A stretch of DNA of 8,322 nucleotides from Candidatus Uhrbacteria bacterium (lineage in GTDB: Bacteria; Patescibacteriota; Patescibacteriia; UBA9934; UBA9568), in NCBI GenBank assembly GCA_003497135.1, contig DNKR01000041.1, positions 1 through 8,322 on the forward strand. Reading direction: 5' to 3'. The notes under the pieces were generated by a model. The model had not been told where the DNA came from. It ran no database searches and saw nothing but the letters and a program-made list of their open reading frames with translations. The translations under genes and the position numbers were made by a program. Within the stretch, counting starts at the first letter, position 1. Each line of letters starts with the position of its first letter. Shown piece after piece: positions 1 to 5,575 of the stretch.

Positions 1-377
1 ATCAGAGGAGCGCCATTGGCATGAATGAAATGTGCCAAGGGCGACCTGCTGATATAACTGTTCACGTAGAGTTGTAGTTACGAGGGTTAAAATCCCTTCC
101 CCATTTAATTGGGGCAAAATCTGGCTATATGCTGGAAACTCCGAGAATCCTCGCAGTACCTCGTCTTGCGTTTTGTTAAGACGGGTAAAAATCTGCACCT
201 GCGGACAATCAGCAGGGAAGTCGTAAGTGACCCCTCAGAGACTATACGCCGAACCCCGACAATATGTCGGGGAAGATATAGTCCGAACTGCATGGCGACA
301 TGCAGATTCCAATTTAATTATTGGAACACCGCAGAGCAAATCAGAATTCGGATGCGGTTTGCAAAGTAACAGAATTG
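1..377 (+). ncRNA. Group I self-splicing intron in 23S rRNA (3' portion, 5' end outside window)
   Basis: The stretch before the conserved 23S 3' exon does not resemble 23S rRNA but carries the group I catalytic core. The P7 halves GACTATA (240-246) and TATAGTC (277-283) are exact complements and sit in the typical R (CAGAGACTATACG) and S (AAGATATAGTCC) contexts. A P4 pairing is possible between TGCTG (near 130) and CAGCA in the Q-like AATCAGCAGG (near 208-217). P8 is a perfect 8-bp hairpin (254-261 with 265-272). P9 is a 7-bp hairpin with a GCGA tetraloop (288-305). Further 3' hairpins are 307-313/320-326 and 328-333/353-358. A P2-like hairpin lies at 11-43. The intron appears to end at G377 (omega-G), followed by TCGGTC. 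The 5' exon, P1 and any homing endonuclease gene lie upstream of the window. No LAGLIDADG or GIY-YIG motif is seen here. Core identification is firm; exact ends are inferred. Confidence 0.88.
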
Positions 378-657
378 TCGGTCTCCTATCCGTCACGGGC
401 GTGGAAGGTTGAGGGAACTTATCTCTAGTACGAGAGGACCGAGATAAACGAACCTCTCGTGGACCGGTTGTCCTGCCAAGGGCATTGCCGGATAGCGACG
501 TTCGGTTCGGATAAACGCTGAAAGCATCTAAGCGTGAAGCCGACCCCAAGATTAACCTTCATATGAGACCCCTCAGAGATGATGAGGTTGATAGGCTCCA
601 GGTAGAAGCGCAGCAATGCGTGAAGCTAAGGAGTACTAATAGGTCCACTTCTACAAC
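378..657 (+). rRNA. rrl: 23S ribosomal RNA, 3' exon (domain V end and domain VI)
   Basis: The sequence follows bacterial 23S rRNA from about E. coli position 2605 to the 3' end. It starts TCGGTCTCCTATC. The sarcin-ricin loop AGTACGAGAGGACC lies at 427-440; it binds elongation factors. Later landmarks are GCTGAAAGCATCTAAGC near 518-535, AAGCGCAGCAATGCG near 606-620, and GTACTAAT just before the end. The segment between CCCAAGATTAACC and GTTGATAGGC is shorter than in E. coli. The 5' bulk of the gene is outside the window and is interrupted by the intron just upstream. The 3' terminus is uncertain by several bases because its pairing partner, the 23S 5' end, is not visible. Confidence 0.95.
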
Positions 658-704
658 CACGAAAAGAGTAAAACTTTTCATACGTAGTTCTCCATCAGTT
701 GAAG

Positions 705-728
705 CGCGCATAACAATCGTTGTGCGCG
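705..728 (+). other. 23S-5S spacer hairpin
   Basis: CGCGCATAAC (705-714) and GTTGTGCGCG (719-728) form a 10-bp stem with one T-G wobble and an AATC loop, just before 5S rRNA. A stem here is a plausible landing site for rRNA processing nucleases. It has no T-run, so it is not a terminator. No tRNA lies in the spacer. Confidence 0.5.
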
Positions 729-732
729 TGCA

Positions 733-838
733 TCTGGTGGTTCTTCCGGCGGGGTCACACCTGTTCCCTTCCCGAACACAGCAGTTAAGCCCGTCAGGGC
801 CGATGGTAGCCGCAAGGCAAGAGTAGGTCGCTGCCAGA
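733..838 (+). rRNA. rrf: 5S ribosomal RNA
   Basis: This is a complete 5S rRNA of about 106 nt. Helix I is formed by TCTGGTGG (733-740) and CTGCCAGA (831-838), 8 bp including G-T wobbles. Between them are the conserved loop motif CCCGAACACAG (771-781), AGTTAAGCCC, and the loop E / helix IV region GATGGTAGC...GAGTAGGTCG. It follows 23S by about 75 nt, the usual 23S-5S order of one transcript, and is followed at once by an intrinsic terminator. Its short length is normal for bacteria. Confidence 0.96.
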
Positions 839-845
839 ACAAAGC

Positions 846-876
846 ACCCAATGCGCAAGCGTTGGGTATTTTGTTT
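846..876 (+). terminator. Intrinsic terminator of the rRNA operon
   Basis: ACCCAATGC (846-854) pairs over 9 bp with GCGTTGGGT (859-867) around a GCAA tetraloop, and ATTTTGTTT follows. It sits 8 nt after 5S. An ATG inside it (851) opens the long downstream reading frame, but a start within a terminator hairpin is implausible, which supports the later ATG at 920 for that gene. Confidence 0.9.
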
Positions 877-901
877 GGAAACTACAATTTTTATTTGTTT
901 C

Positions 902-910
902 TGGTATACT
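902..910 (+). promoter_or_regulatory. Extended -10 promoter of the Cys-rich gene
   Basis: TGGTATACT is an extended -10 (TG, one base, TATACT at 905-910). No good -35 is seen at 16-18 nt upstream, as is common for extended -10 promoters. The ATG at 920 begins only 10 nt after the last -10 base, so the transcript should start 2-3 nt before the start codon or at it. No Shine-Dalgarno sequence is present. A leaderless mRNA is the simplest reading. Confidence 0.55.
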
Positions 911-919
911 TGTTTCAAT

Positions 920-2653
920 ATGAGCAAAACCTCCAATTTCGACGCCAAAATTAAAGCTATCCTCGACGCCATCAAACCCGGCGAGCGCACCTGCGCTATT
1001 ACTGGTGAAAAGTGGTTTATGGACGAGGAGGAGATTGGCTGGTACAAGCATTTTAATGTGCCGTCGGTTAAAATTACGCATAATATGCTTTGGAAACATA
1101 TGGCCTATTATGATTTAGGCTATCAGTTTTGGTGGAATAAGCATTTTGAAACTGGCAAACCGATTTTGACAGTCCATCACCCAGCATCAGGTATTTGTGT
1201 GCTCCCAGATGTTGAATGGCATGACAGAGATTTTTCAAATATAAATTTGGATTATAGTGCTAGTGAGCCATTTTTTACACAACTGCGAAAACTCCAGGTT
1301 CAAATTCCTTTGCCAGCTAACCACAATGTGACCGAGCCGCACAATTCAATCGCTCTTCTTTCATTCGGCGATCGCAACAGCTATTTTGTGTTTGGTTGCA
1401 TAAGCAAAAACTCATTTTATTCTGTCGGGGCAATGAACACAGAAGGATCGTCTCTTGTTTCACTTAGCTCAAATATTACGAATTCTCACCATATCAGCCA
1501 TTCAAATCGAATTTTTAATTGTTACTATGCAAGTGAATCGCGGGACTGTATGGATTCAGCGTTCATTTTTGACTGCCATAACTGTCAATATTGCTTTGGC
1601 GCCTCAAACAAGCGGAATAAAAAATATCTTTGGTTCAATGAACAGCTTTCCGAAACCGAATGGAGGCAAAAAAGAGAACTGGTTGATTTTGGCAAGAGAA
1701 GTGAACTGTATAATTGGCGGAAAAAATTTGATCAATTATTGTTTGATAGTGGCATTTGGCCGGAAAATTTTAATACAGGCTCTTCTGATTCAAGCGGTGA
1801 CTACTTGACTGGCGCGGTTCGTTGTCACCATTGTTTTGGCGCTGAAGACACGGCTGTTGACGCCTACTGTTCCGCATGGATTTTCGGTAACCCGCAAACG
1901 AATATTTTTATGTGGGGCATTTTAGATTCAAGTAATTCGTACATGTCAGTCACCTCGCCAAAATCCAATCAGATTAAATTCTGTAATCGAATTACACAGT
2001 GCGATACTTGCGAATATTGTATGTCTTGCGTTAATTGTAGCAACTGCTTTGGATGTATTGGAATTAAGCGAAAAGAATTTTGCATTTTCAACAAGCAATA
2101 CTCGGAATCGGAATATTGGCAGCGCGTTGATGAGTTGAAATGCGCCATGCTTGATCGTGGAGAATATGGACAATATTTTCCAACGGAAATGTCAACAACT
2201 TTTGTTCCAGAATGCGGCGCGGTTGTTTATGCTGGCGCATCTGAAGCCGATCTAGAATTGCTCGGAGGACAAAGGTTTGATGTAAATGCCGATGGAGCGG
2301 TGGCCAAATACGATGAAACAAAATTAAAAAACGCGGCCGATGTCCCGGATTCAATTGACGATGTTGGTGACGACTGGGTCGGGGTTCCGATTTACGATGA
2401 AAAAGCCAAACGCGCTTTTGCTTATCTTAAGCCCGAATTGGAACATTACCGCCGCGTGCGCATTGCTCCGCCGACCGAGCATTTTATCAGTCGAGTCAAT
2501 GCCGTAACGCATTCGGGTCAAGTCGCCTGTTTAGAAAATAAAAAATGCGCCAAGTGCGACCAAGCGATTTTAACTTCTAAGAATCCAACCTATCCCAATC
2601 GCACCATCTATTGCAAACCCTGCTATTTCGCCTATCTTGAACAAAACGGATAA
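920..2653 (+). CDS. Large Cys-rich, probably metal-binding protein of unknown function
   Basis: A 577-aa protein with about 27 cysteines; I do not recognise a characterised family. It may belong to the uncharacterised Cys-rich CPR proteins sometimes labelled Caib/BaiF family; that is recollection, not something tested here. An N-terminal CAITGEKW segment starts at Cys25. A central aromatic and Asn/Ser-rich region holds two related modules: CHNCQYCFGAS...KKYLWFNEQLSETEW, and CDTCEYCMSCVNCSNCFGC (Cys361 on) followed by KEFCIFNKQYSESEYWQRV. The shared pattern is clustered CxxC, then FG(A/C), then K(K/E)(Y/F)..FN(E/K)Q.SE.E(W/Y). A CHHCFG motif lies between them. A C-terminal zinc ribbon is formed by Cys543/546 and Cys565/568. 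No signal peptide or membrane helix is seen, so it is likely cytoplasmic. The start at 920 is chosen because the upstream ATG lies in the rRNA terminator. The GlmU-like gene begins one base after the stop. Confidence 0.85.
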   Translation: MSKTSNFDAKIKAILDAIKPGERTCAITGEKWFMDEEEIGWYKHFNVPSVKITHNMLWKHMAYYDLGYQFWWNKHFETGKPILTVHHPASGICVLPDVEWHDRDFSNINLDYSASEPFFTQLRKLQVQIPLPANHNVTEPHNSIALLSFGDRNSYFVFGCISKNSFYSVGAMNTEGSSLVSLSSNITNSHHISHSNRIFNCYYASESRDCMDSAFIFDCHNCQYCFGASNKRNKKYLWFNEQLSETEWRQKRELVDFGKRSELYNWRKKFDQLLFDSGIWPENFNTGSSDSSGDYLTGAVRCHHCFGAEDTAVDAYCSAWIFGNPQTNIFMWGILDSSNSYMSVTSPKSNQIKFCNRITQCDTCEYCMSCVNCSNCFGCIGIKRKEFCIFNKQYSESEYWQRVDELKCAMLDRGEYGQYFPTEMSTTFVPECGAVVYAGASEADLELLGGQRFDVNADGAVAKYDETKLKNAADVPDSIDDVGDDWVGVPIYDEKAKRAFAYLKPELEHYRRVRIAPPTEHFISRVNAVTHSGQVACLENKKCAKCDQAILTSKNPTYPNRTIYCKPCYFAYLEQNG

Positions 2654-2654
2654 T

Positions 2655-3401
2655 ATGTCTACAAAAATAGTAATTCTAGCCGCCGGTATGGGCAAGCGAA
2701 TGGGCGCTGATGTGCCAAAAGCGCTGATCAAAGTCGGTGGTATTCCAATGCTTGAACGCGTGCTTGCTTCTGCGATAGGAAGCGGAGTTGATCCACGGCC
2801 GATTGTTATTTACGGCCATCTTGGCGAGAAGGTTTGCGATTCCGTTGGCGATCGCGCTCTTTGCGTTCTTCAGGAGCGCCAGCTTGGCACAGGAGACGCT
2901 GTGCGCGTTGCGCAAAGCGCATGCGAGGGCGCAGAGCGCGTTATTGTGCTCTATGGAGATCATCCGCTTGTGTCAGCAAGCACCATTCAAAAACTCGCCG
3001 CTTATCACGAATCAAAACCGAGCCCGATTCTTTTAGCTGTTGGAACGGTAAGTTCTTTTGATGGCTGGCAAAATATTTTTTCTAATTTCGGCAGGATTGT
3101 CCGCGACAAACAAGAACTGATTGCCGCGATTCGCGAGTACAAAGACGCGACCGAAGCAGAGCGAGAGATTCGCGAGATCAATCCAGGATATTATGTATTT
3201 GATGCAATGTGGCTTTGGGATAATATAGATAAATTGAAAAATGAAAATGTTCAGGGCGAATTTTATTTGACTGATTTAATTCAAATGGCGGTTGATGAAG
3301 GCCTGCCGGTTCGTACATATCAAATTCCGATTGAGGAATGCGTTGGGGTGAATAAGCCGGAGGAGCTCGAAATTGCAGAGAAATTGGTCAAACCTGCTTA
3401 A
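2655..3401 (+). CDS. GlmU-like sugar-1-phosphate nucleotidyltransferase (uridyltransferase domain only)
   Basis: A 248-aa NTP_transferase fold protein resembling the N-terminal half of GlmU, which makes UDP-GlcNAc from UTP and GlcNAc-1-phosphate for peptidoglycan and other glycans. Visible motifs are LAAGMGKRM (8-16) with PKAL and Lys22 for nucleotide binding, QLGTGDAV (76-83), the metal-binding YGD (100-102), FGRIVR (145-150), Glu161 in REYKDAT, EINPGYYVFD (174-183), GEFYLTDLI (201-209) and GVNKPEEL (231-238). All the usual GlmU uridyltransferase signatures are present. The left-handed beta-helix acetyltransferase half (total about 450 aa in GlmU) is absent; the protein ends in a short helix. 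The start is ATG one base after the preceding stop, so translation is probably coupled; an in-frame TTG 18 nt earlier is less likely. The substrate could be another sugar phosphate. The stop codon lies inside a 17-bp inverted repeat at the transposase edge. Confidence 0.88.
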   Translation: MSTKIVILAAGMGKRMGADVPKALIKVGGIPMLERVLASAIGSGVDPRPIVIYGHLGEKVCDSVGDRALCVLQERQLGTGDAVRVAQSACEGAERVIVLYGDHPLVSASTIQKLAAYHESKPSPILLAVGTVSSFDGWQNIFSNFGRIVRDKQELIAAIREYKDATEAEREIREINPGYYVFDAMWLWDNIDKLKNENVQGEFYLTDLIQMAVDEGLPVRTYQIPIEECVGVNKPEELEIAEKLVKPA

Positions 3402-3450
3402 GCCAGACATTTCCAACCGACTTCAGTCGGGTTTGTCTGGCTTAAGCAGG
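3393..3450. repeat. Left-end palindrome of the transposase unit
   Basis: CCTGCTTAAGCCAGACA (3393-3409) and TGTCTGGCTTAAGCAGG (3434-3450) are perfect 17-base reverse complements. Nested inside is AACCGACTTCAGTCGGGTT (3415-3433), whose CCGACT/AGTCGG arms form the tip. The glmU-like TAA (3399-3401) is within the left arm. The inner part recurs, diverged, at the end of the transposase gene (4000-4019). No T-run follows on either strand, so this is not a normal terminator. It is best read as the subterminal hairpin of a REP/IS200-type element. Confidence 0.8.
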
Positions 3451-3466
3451 CAGAAAAAAGAAATTT

Positions 3467-4021
3467 ATGTCCAGATACTTCTTAAAAGACGCATTGTATT
3501 TTATTACAGTTCCAACTGTGTATCATAATGATTATTTTAAGCTTCCTGGTGAAAAAGCAATAGTTTTAAATCGACTGATAAATGCAATAAAAAGGTTTGG
3601 TATTGAACAGATGGACTATTCAATTATGTCCAACCATTACCACTTGCTTGCATATTTTGATGATGCAAATGTCATTCCAAAAATGTTGCAATATATTAGT
3701 GGAGGATCGTCATTTGAGCATAATCGATATCGCGAGTTCAAAAACACTATCTGGGACGAATATCATGTCTATGTTGCATCAACAGATAATATTTATGATC
3801 GTATTCGCGGATATGTTATTGGCAATCCGTATAAGCATGGCGATATAAAAACTATCGAAGAACTGACGACTTATCAATTTTCATCTTTTAGAAATGTTGC
3901 ACAAAAAGAAGGAAAAGAATATGCTATTGATTTGGTCAGCTCTGTTATTGGAATAACTGAAGAAGAATTTAATAAATTATATCTTAAAAAAGTTGTTGCT
4001 ACCAGACTAAAGTCGGTTTGA
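3467..4021 (+). CDS. HUH (Y1) transposase, REP-associated/IS200-like
   Basis: A 184-aa single-strand DNA transposase of the Y1 class, which nicks and rejoins DNA at hairpins through a tyrosine-DNA bond. The HUH motif is SNHYHLL, with metal-binding His57 and His59 around Tyr58. The probable nucleophile is Tyr116 in GYVIGNPYKHGD, matching the family pattern Y-I-x-x-N-P-x-K. YQFSSFRN (136-143) matches the Y-x-x-SS-Y-R signature of REP-associated transposases (RAYT). The frame is intact with all catalytic residues, so it may be active. A weak purine-rich AGAAAAAAG precedes the ATG. It lies between two hairpins that share an ACC-GACT...AGTC-GGT core, and its last codons and TGA are part of the right one. 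The gene is more AT-rich than its neighbours, consistent with arrival by transfer. No TnpB or other accessory gene accompanies it. Confidence 0.9.
   Translation: MSRYFLKDALYFITVPTVYHNDYFKLPGEKAIVLNRLINAIKRFGIEQMDYSIMSNHYHLLAYFDDANVIPKMLQYISGGSSFEHNRYREFKNTIWDEYHVYVASTDNIYDRIRGYVIGNPYKHGDIKTIEELTTYQFSSFRNVAQKEGKEYAIDLVSSVIGITEEEFNKLYLKKVVATRLKSV
4000..4020. repeat. Right-end hairpin of the transposase unit
   Basis: ACCAGACTAAAGTCGGTTTG (4001-4020) folds as ACC/GGT plus GACT/AGTC around AA, with one bulged A. It closely matches the inner core of the left palindrome, ACCGACTTCAGTCGGGTTTG (one extra A here, one fewer G, TC to AA in the loop). The transposase TGA stop begins at the TTTGA of this repeat. 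The long 17-bp outer arms seen on the left are not present here. Confidence 0.6.
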
Positions 4022-4057
4022 AAAAGACAGTGCCAAAAAAGCGGAAACTTGATAATT

Positions 4058-5308
4058 ATGCGCCTTATCACAGACCTTCACATCCATTCTAAATACTCGC
4101 GCGCGTGCTCGAGGGATTTGACGCTGGAAAATATCGCGCTTTGGTGCGAGAAAAAGGGAATTGATATTGTGGCAACTGCTGATTTTACGCACCCAAAATG
4201 GTTTTCTGAAATAGAAACAAAGCTCGTTGAAGCCAAACCGGGCCTCTATCGGCTAAAAGACGGTTCATCAAAAACACTTTTTATAATGTCCACAGAGCTT
4301 AGTCAGATATACAAAAAGGGCGACAAAACCCGCCGCATTCACAACGTGGTGCTTGCGCCGTCAATTAAAGTGGTGCGTAAAATCAACGAAGAGCTTGAGC
4401 GCCGCGAATTCAATCTTGCATCTGACGGCAGGCCGATTTTGGGCATTGATTCCGAGGAGCTTTATAAAATTCTTAAAAACATTGATGAACGAATTCTTTT
4501 AATCCCTGCGCATGCATGGACACCATGGTATTCTGTGTTTGGATCCAAATCAGGTTTTGATTCGATAGAAGAATGCTTTGGCTCTATGGCAAGCCACATC
4601 CATGCGATTGAAACAGGGCTTTCTTCCGACCCTGCAATGAACGGACTTGTTTCAGGACTGGATAATATTATGCTAGTATCCAATTCCGATGCGCATTCGC
4701 TGCGCAAGCTTGGCCGCGAGGCGAATGTGTTTGAAATGGCGCATCCGAGTTTTGACGAACTTGCGCGCATATTGCGAGAGCGCGATGTAAAATCGTTTTT
4801 GTACACGATTGAATTTTATCCAGAAGAGGGAAAATATCACGCTGATGGATGCGCGGATTGCGCTTTTTCGTGCGAACCGGAAGAAAGCAAGCGGCTTGGT
4901 GGCAGGTGCCCTAAATGCGGCAAGCTGCTTGTGATAGGTGTTTTGAATCGCGTTGCAGAGCTGTCTGATCGCAAAGAGTATAAGAGAAACATTCCGCATA
5001 AGTACATTGTTCCTCTTGAAGAAATAATTGCAGAATGCTTTGAGGTGTCCTCGGCAAATTCAAAGCGGGTTCAGGAAGAATACGAACGTCTTGTTGCAAA
5101 AATCGGAAGCGAATTTTATATTCTGCTTGACGCAAAGCCGGATGAAATTAATGCGGCTGCATCTGAATCTGTTATAGCAGATGCAATTATGCGCGTGCGC
5201 GAAGGAGATCTGCACATTGCTCCGGGATATGACGGAATATTCGGCAAAGTAAGGATATTTTCAAAACAAGACAGGCTCAAAAAAGTAAAGCAAACAAATC
5301 TTATCTGA
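4058..5308 (+). CDS. Endonuclease Q (PHP-domain DNA repair endonuclease)
   Basis: A 416-aa protein matching endonuclease Q (the TIGR00375 group), which cuts 5' of deaminated bases such as uracil and hypoxanthine and of abasic sites, acting in a repair pathway separate from glycosylases. The PHP metal-site motifs are in order: DLHIHSKYS (His8, His10), ADFTHP (Asp42, His45), Glu80, His95, PAHAWTPW (His152), and NSDAHS (Asp211, His213). A Cys-rich zinc site follows (Cys265, 268, 272, then CPKC at 284-287), then the family segment VIGVLNRVAELSDR and an IVPLEEIIAE segment. Length is normal for the family. ATG at 4058 is preferred over TTG at 4049 because GGAAA (4043-4047) sits at Shine-Dalgarno distance and DLHIHS falls at the expected N-terminus. 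It starts 36 nt after the transposase and ends just before a bidirectional terminator. Confidence 0.93.
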   Translation: MRLITDLHIHSKYSRACSRDLTLENIALWCEKKGIDIVATADFTHPKWFSEIETKLVEAKPGLYRLKDGSSKTLFIMSTELSQIYKKGDKTRRIHNVVLAPSIKVVRKINEELERREFNLASDGRPILGIDSEELYKILKNIDERILLIPAHAWTPWYSVFGSKSGFDSIEECFGSMASHIHAIETGLSSDPAMNGLVSGLDNIMLVSNSDAHSLRKLGREANVFEMAHPSFDELARILRERDVKSFLYTIEFYPEEGKYHADGCADCAFSCEPEESKRLGGRCPKCGKLLVIGVLNRVAELSDRKEYKRNIPHKYIVPLEEIIAECFEVSSANSKRVQEEYERLVAKIGSEFYILLDAKPDEINAAASESVIADAIMRVREGDLHIAPGYDGIFGKVRIFSKQDRLKKVKQTNLI

Positions 5309-5311
5309 AAA

Positions 5312-5348
5312 AACAAAATCTCCCTTCATATGTTGGGGAGATTTTGTT
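5312..5348. terminator. Bidirectional intrinsic terminator between endoQ and the Lys-rich gene
   Basis: AACAAAATCTCCC (5312-5324) and GGGAGATTTTGTT (5336-5348) form a perfect 13-bp stem. The 3' arm gives a T-rich tail on the plus strand, and the A-run before the stem (5308-5313) gives TTTTGTTTTTTC on the minus strand. It lies between two convergent genes, 3 nt after the EndoQ stop and 14 nt from the Lys-rich stop, so it probably serves both. Confidence 0.88.
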
Positions 5349-5362
5349 ATTCAATAAAGGTA

Positions 5363-5452
5363 CTAGCGCTTCTTTGACTTCTTTCGCTTTGCGACCTTCT
5401 TGCTTTTCTTAGCGGCCTTCTTTTTCTTAGCCACCTTTTTTTTCTTTGCCAT
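5363..5452 (-). CDS. 29-aa Lys-rich micro-protein
   Basis: A 29-codon gene reading MAKKKKVAKKKK, then AAKKSKKVAKRKKSKKR, with 17 Lys, 2 Arg and no acidic residue. It is supported as real by AAAGGAGGTG (5461-5470), a near-perfect Shine-Dalgarno sequence 8 nt before ATG, a TATAAT -10 (5517-5522) and a terminator 14 nt beyond its TAG. Lys is encoded by both AAA and AAG, so this is not simple homopolymer slippage. The A-K-K-K pattern resembles the tails of bacterial H1-like or HU-like DNA-binding proteins, so a nucleic-acid binding or ribosome-associated role is possible. It could also be a polyamine-like counter-ion or a partner of the nearby acidic protein; none of these is shown. Confidence 0.82.
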   Translation of the reverse strand: MAKKKKVAKKKKAAKKSKKVAKRKKSKKR

Positions 5453-5488
5453 GTGCTTTACACCTCCTTTCTCTTTTAAAAATATTTT

Positions 5489-5506
5489 TGTGATTTAAAA
5501 ATCACA
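5489..5506 (-). promoter_or_regulatory. 5' UTR hairpin of the Lys-rich gene
   Basis: TGTGATTT (5489-5496) and AAATCACA (5499-5506) are perfect 8-base complements separated by two bases. On the minus strand this lies just after the predicted transcript start and about 37 nt before the ATG. As RNA it would need a 4-nt loop, leaving 7 bp. It could stabilise the mRNA or be a protein-binding dyad. The T-run after it is interrupted, so a terminator is less likely. Confidence 0.4.
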
Positions 5507-5516
5507 CGACACATAT

Positions 5517-5522
5517 ATTATA
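5517..5522 (-). promoter_or_regulatory. -10 box of the Lys-rich gene promoter
   Basis: The minus strand has an exact TATAAT at 5522-5517 in an AT-rich context. The -35 region at 17-18 nt holds only a T-rich TTTTCT/ATTTTC, a weak match. Transcription would start near 5510, giving a leader of about 58 nt that contains a hairpin and the Shine-Dalgarno sequence. Confidence 0.6.
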
Positions 5523-5529
5523 GAATGAA

Positions 5530-5570
5530 ATAAAAAAAAAGAAAATAGTTTTTTAGCGTGTCAATGGGCG
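5530..5570 (-). terminator. Possible weak terminator after the L,D-transpeptidase gene
   Basis: On the minus strand, beyond the TGA stop, AGCG and CGCT can pair around a 10-nt loop, and further on there is a run of nine T (plus-strand A-run 5532-5540). The stem is short and the T-run is not adjacent to it, so this is a weak call. Read-through into the Lys-rich gene is possible. Confidence 0.25.
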
Positions 5571-5575
5571 CTGGC

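Noticed and set aside
109..369. Plus-strand frame inside the intron as a homing endonuclease
   Set aside because: It overlaps the conserved intron core helices and has no LAGLIDADG, GIY-YIG or HNH motif.
851..919. N-terminal extension of the Cys-rich protein from ATG 851
   Set aside because: This start lies inside the rRNA terminator hairpin and upstream of the extended -10; the extension has no sensible domain.
235..1047. Minus-strand frames over 23S/5S rRNA
   Set aside because: They are antisense to conserved rRNA, with no ribosome site and no recognisable protein features.
3393..3450. Intrinsic terminator after the GlmU-like gene
   Set aside because: The stem is strong but is followed by CAGAAAAAAG rather than a T-run, and its core recurs at the transposase 3' end, which fits an element end better.
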